The translations under genes and the position numbers were made by a program. Positions 61,811-64,000 of a DNA stretch of 64,000 bases are shown here, in pieces (within the stretch, counting starts at the first letter, position 1; each line of letters begins with the position of its first letter). This stretch comes from Neptunomonas sp. GTDB lineage: Bacteria > Pseudomonadota > Gammaproteobacteria > Pseudomonadales > Balneatricaceae. The notes under the pieces are model-generated. The model ran no database searches. It saw only the letters and a list, made by a program, of their open reading frames with translations, and was not told the DNA's origin. The stretch lies in contig NZ_JADGEV010000011.1 of NCBI RefSeq assembly GCF_016744175.1, forward strand, positions 1-64,000, in the 5' to 3' direction.

Positions 61811-64000
61811 TCACTCCGGCAACACCGGGCTACCCAGCTGACTTACCCCTAAAGACTTCATTGCATCTACCATCAACGCTTGTATTTTATCAGCATCATC
61901 CATGCGCATAACCTTATCGAGCAGCACTTTAGCTTGCACCATAGAGACATTACGTATTGCTGACTTCACTCGCGGGAGATTGGTTGCGTTCATCGACAAA
62001 GCATCATACCCCATCGCCATCAGCAATAAAGCGCCACCAGGATCAGCGGCCATTTCTCCACAAATAGAGACTTGAAGCTTATCCTTGCGCGCTTCACGCG
62101 CAATATCTTCAAGTACTTTAAGAACGGCTGGGTGGTATGCCACATATAATCCCGCAACTCGCGGGTTATTGCGATCTACGGCTAATAGGTATTGAGTAAG
62201 ATCATTGGACCCTACGGATATAAAATCGATTCGCTTAGCAAAGCGGCGTAACTGATACACTGCTGCAGGGACTTCAATCATAATACCGACGGAAGGGCGT
62301 GTCACAACATGCCCTTCTTCTTGCAATGCAACCACAGCACGATCGATCAAACTATTCGCTTCATCTACTTCGTTAACGCTTGTCACCATCGGTAACATAA
62401 TACGCAAATTACCTAAACCTTCATTAGCTCGAAGCATCGCCCTGATTTGCACTAGAAATATTTCAGGGTGATCCAACGTTACTCTAATACCGCGCCAGCC
62501 AAGAAAAGGATTATCTTCTTTGATTGGAAAGTAAGGTAGTGCTTTATCCCCCCCTATGTCCAAGGTTCTCATCGTGACAGGTAAAGGAGCAAACGCTTCT
62601 AGCTGACGGCGATAAATTTGCATTTGCTCATGCTCACTAGGGAAAAAATCCCGTACCATAAAGGGGATTTCTGTACGGTATAAACCAATCCCTTCGGCTC
62701 CCCGTTCTAATGAACGAGACACATCAGCGATCAGCCCAGTATTTACCCAAAGAGGTATTCTGCTCCCATCTACGGTCTGTGCTGGCAAGTCCTTCAACGT
62801 CGCTAATTCAGCGGCAACCTCTTCCTGCTCGCGCAAGAGCTCCCGGTAAGCCTGTATCAGGTCCTCAGACGGATCAACATATAAACGCCCTGAATATCCA
62901 TCTAGAATAACTTCTCGTCCATCCAGCTGGCGATAAGGAAGATCCACCATCCCCATAACCGTTGGAATACCCATAGAGCGAGCCAAAATAGCAGCATGGG
63001 AGTTACCAGAACCTAATACTGAAACCAACCCTGCAAGCTTTTCTGAAGACACCTCTCCTAGCACTGCAGGCGAAAGCTCATCCGCCACCAATATGCCATT
63101 TTCGGGCAATTCAATGCTTTTAGAGCCACTATCTTCCTGCAAGTAAGTAAGCACACGGCGTCCCAAGTCCCGAACATCTGTTGCACGTTCCCTTAAATAG
63201 GGATCGTCCATCATTGCAAACTGTCGCGCGTTGCTGGTAATAACCGAGCTCAACGCGCCTTGCGCCCAGCTTCCCTTCTTAATTTGTCCGACCACTTCTC
63301 CTGCCAAGGCATTGTCATCTAGCATGCGCAAGTAAACATCGAACAACGCCTGCTCGTCATGACGCAGACGTTTAGCAAGCTTAGCACTTACTTTTCGAAT
63401 ATCGGCTCGAACGCGCTTCAAAGCTTTTTCAAAGCTCGCTATTTCAAATGCAATATCATCGGCCGCTTTCTCAGGTACCGCATCTATATCAGCCAAAGGA
63501 GCCACAACAACAACACGACCAATAGCCACACCAGGCGCACCCGGAATACCCTCAAAGCGGCGGTCGCTGCTCTTTTTATTTTTCCAAGCAATTTTACTAA
63601 TCGTACCGGTTACCTGAGCATGTGCAATCACACCTGCAAGCTGAGCAGAGATCGTCACTAAAAATGCTTCTTCAGCTTCATCATAGCGCCGGCAGTTTTG
63701 CTGCTGCACAACAAGCACACCAAGCACTTGTTTTTGATGGATAATCGGGACACCTAAAAAAGCATGAAAGCGCTCTTCTCCGGTGTCTTTCAAAAAGCAA
63801 AATGCTGGATGAGTTTCGGCATCTTCCAGGTTAATCGGCTCAGCTCTCTTCGCCACCATTCCCACAATTCCTTCCGAAGAAGAAAGGGAGGCGTGCCCTA
63901 TTGCTTTGCGATTAAGCCCTTGAGAGGCCCTTAACACAAAACGCTCTGACGATGAGTCGAAGAGAAATACCGAACAGACGCCTGTTCGCATGCCTCGTTG
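61811..64000 (-). CDS. ptsP: Phosphoenolpyruvate-protein phosphotransferase PtsP (EI-Ntr), 5' end cut off
   Basis: At least 730 residues; the reading frame is open to the window edge. The N-terminal GAF domain is present from residues aligning with about position 35 of E. coli PtsP (VCSVFLF... GIVGMVAKRAEPINLEDAETHPAF), and the EI domain has the phosphohistidine block GSGNSHAAILAR, the PEP-binding GIGLYRTEIPFM and GEMAADPGG. It starts the nitrogen-related phosphotransfer cascade to NPr and EIIA-Ntr. A Met at 63991 lies inside the GAF domain and is not the real start. rppH usually precedes it but is outside the window. Confidence 0.95.
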   Translation of the reverse strand, partial: QRGMRTGVCSVFLFDSSSERFVLRASQGLNRKAIGHASLSSSEGIVGMVAKRAEPINLEDAETHPAFCFLKDTGEERFHAFLGVPIIHQKQVLGVLVVQQQNCRRYDEAEEAFLVTISAQLAGVIAHAQVTGTISKIAWKNKKSSDRRFEGIPGAPGVAIGRVVVVAPLADIDAVPEKAADDIAFEIASFEKALKRVRADIRKVSAKLAKRLRHDEQALFDVYLRMLDDNALAGEVVGQIKKGSWAQGALSSVITSNARQFAMMDDPYLRERATDVRDLGRRVLTYLQEDSGSKSIELPENGILVADELSPAVLGEVSSEKLAGLVSVLGSGNSHAAILARSMGIPTVMGMVDLPYRQLDGREVILDGYSGRLYVDPSEDLIQAYRELLREQEEVAAELATLKDLPAQTVDGSRIPLWVNTGLIADVSRSLERGAEGIGLYRTEIPFMVRDFFPSEHEQMQIYRRQLEAFAPLPVTMRTLDIGGDKALPYFPIKEDNPFLGWRGIRVTLDHPEIFLVQIRAMLRANEGLGNLRIMLPMVTSVNEVDEANSLIDRAVVALQEEGHVVTRPSVGIMIEVPAAVYQLRRFAKRIDFISVGSNDLTQYLLAVDRNNPRVAGLYVAYHPAVLKVLEDIAREARKDKLQVSICGEMAADPGGALLLMAMGYDALSMNATNLPRVKSAIRNVSMVQAKVLLDKVMRMDDADKIQALMVDAMKSLGVSQLGSPVLPE

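Overview
The window is a chromosomal segment of a gammaproteobacterium made almost entirely of housekeeping genes. The gene order (rplK to rplQ in one unbroken run, ptsP/TSUP/lgt/thyA/folA, lspA-ileS-ribF-murJ, obgE-rpmA-rplU-ispB, fabAB) and protein sequences closest to those I recall from Pseudomonas and marine Oceanospirillales suggest an Oceanospirillaceae-like marine bacterium with a moderate GC content. The family-level placement is inference. No insertion sequence, prophage, CRISPR array or toxin-antitoxin module was seen.

Layout. 1-264 is non-coding. 265-6661 (minus) holds fkpB, lspA, ileS, ribF and murJ, covering lipoprotein processing, isoleucyl-tRNA synthesis, flavin cofactors and lipid II export. 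rpsT (6828-7091, plus) is followed by a bidirectional terminator. proB, obgE, rpmA and rplU (minus) diverge from ispB, fabA and fabB (plus). 13551-17453 (minus) mixes two acyltransferases with molybdenum-cofactor genes (moeA, moaC, moaD). A SirB2-family membrane protein, an RmlD-like reductase with altered catalytic positions, ssb and uvrA follow.

22704-54832 (minus) is the translation/transcription super-cluster. Read in the direction of transcription it is: four tRNAs (Thr-UGU, Tyr, Gly, Thr-GGU), tufB, tRNA-Trp, secE, nusG, rplK, rplA, rplJ, rplL, rpoB, rpoC, rpsL, rpsG, fusA, tufA, then the S10, spc and alpha operons ending in rpoA and rplQ. Between these units I find candidate promoters with -35/-10 pairs, an L10-type leader, the rplL-rpoB attenuator, intrinsic terminators, and perfect inverted repeats close to the four internal r-protein operon promoters. 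The two tuf genes look identical over about 1050 bp and diverge only at their 5' ends and last codon, a typical gene-conversion pattern.

54883-64000 holds a SPOR-like membrane protein, coaX, birA, folA, a hotdog thioesterase, thyA, lgt, a TSUP permease (all minus), an NRDE/TANGO2-type gene (plus), and ptsP (minus, 5' end cut by the window edge).

Several starts were moved inward from the longest possible frame because an in-frame TTG or GTG lies in or next to the Shine-Dalgarno sequence. I did not find a new multi-gene system. The most notable items are the regulatory architecture of the ribosomal cluster, the tuf pair with its EF-Tu insertion, the RmlD-like protein lacking the usual catalytic tyrosine, and the acyltransferase/molybdopterin gene mix.
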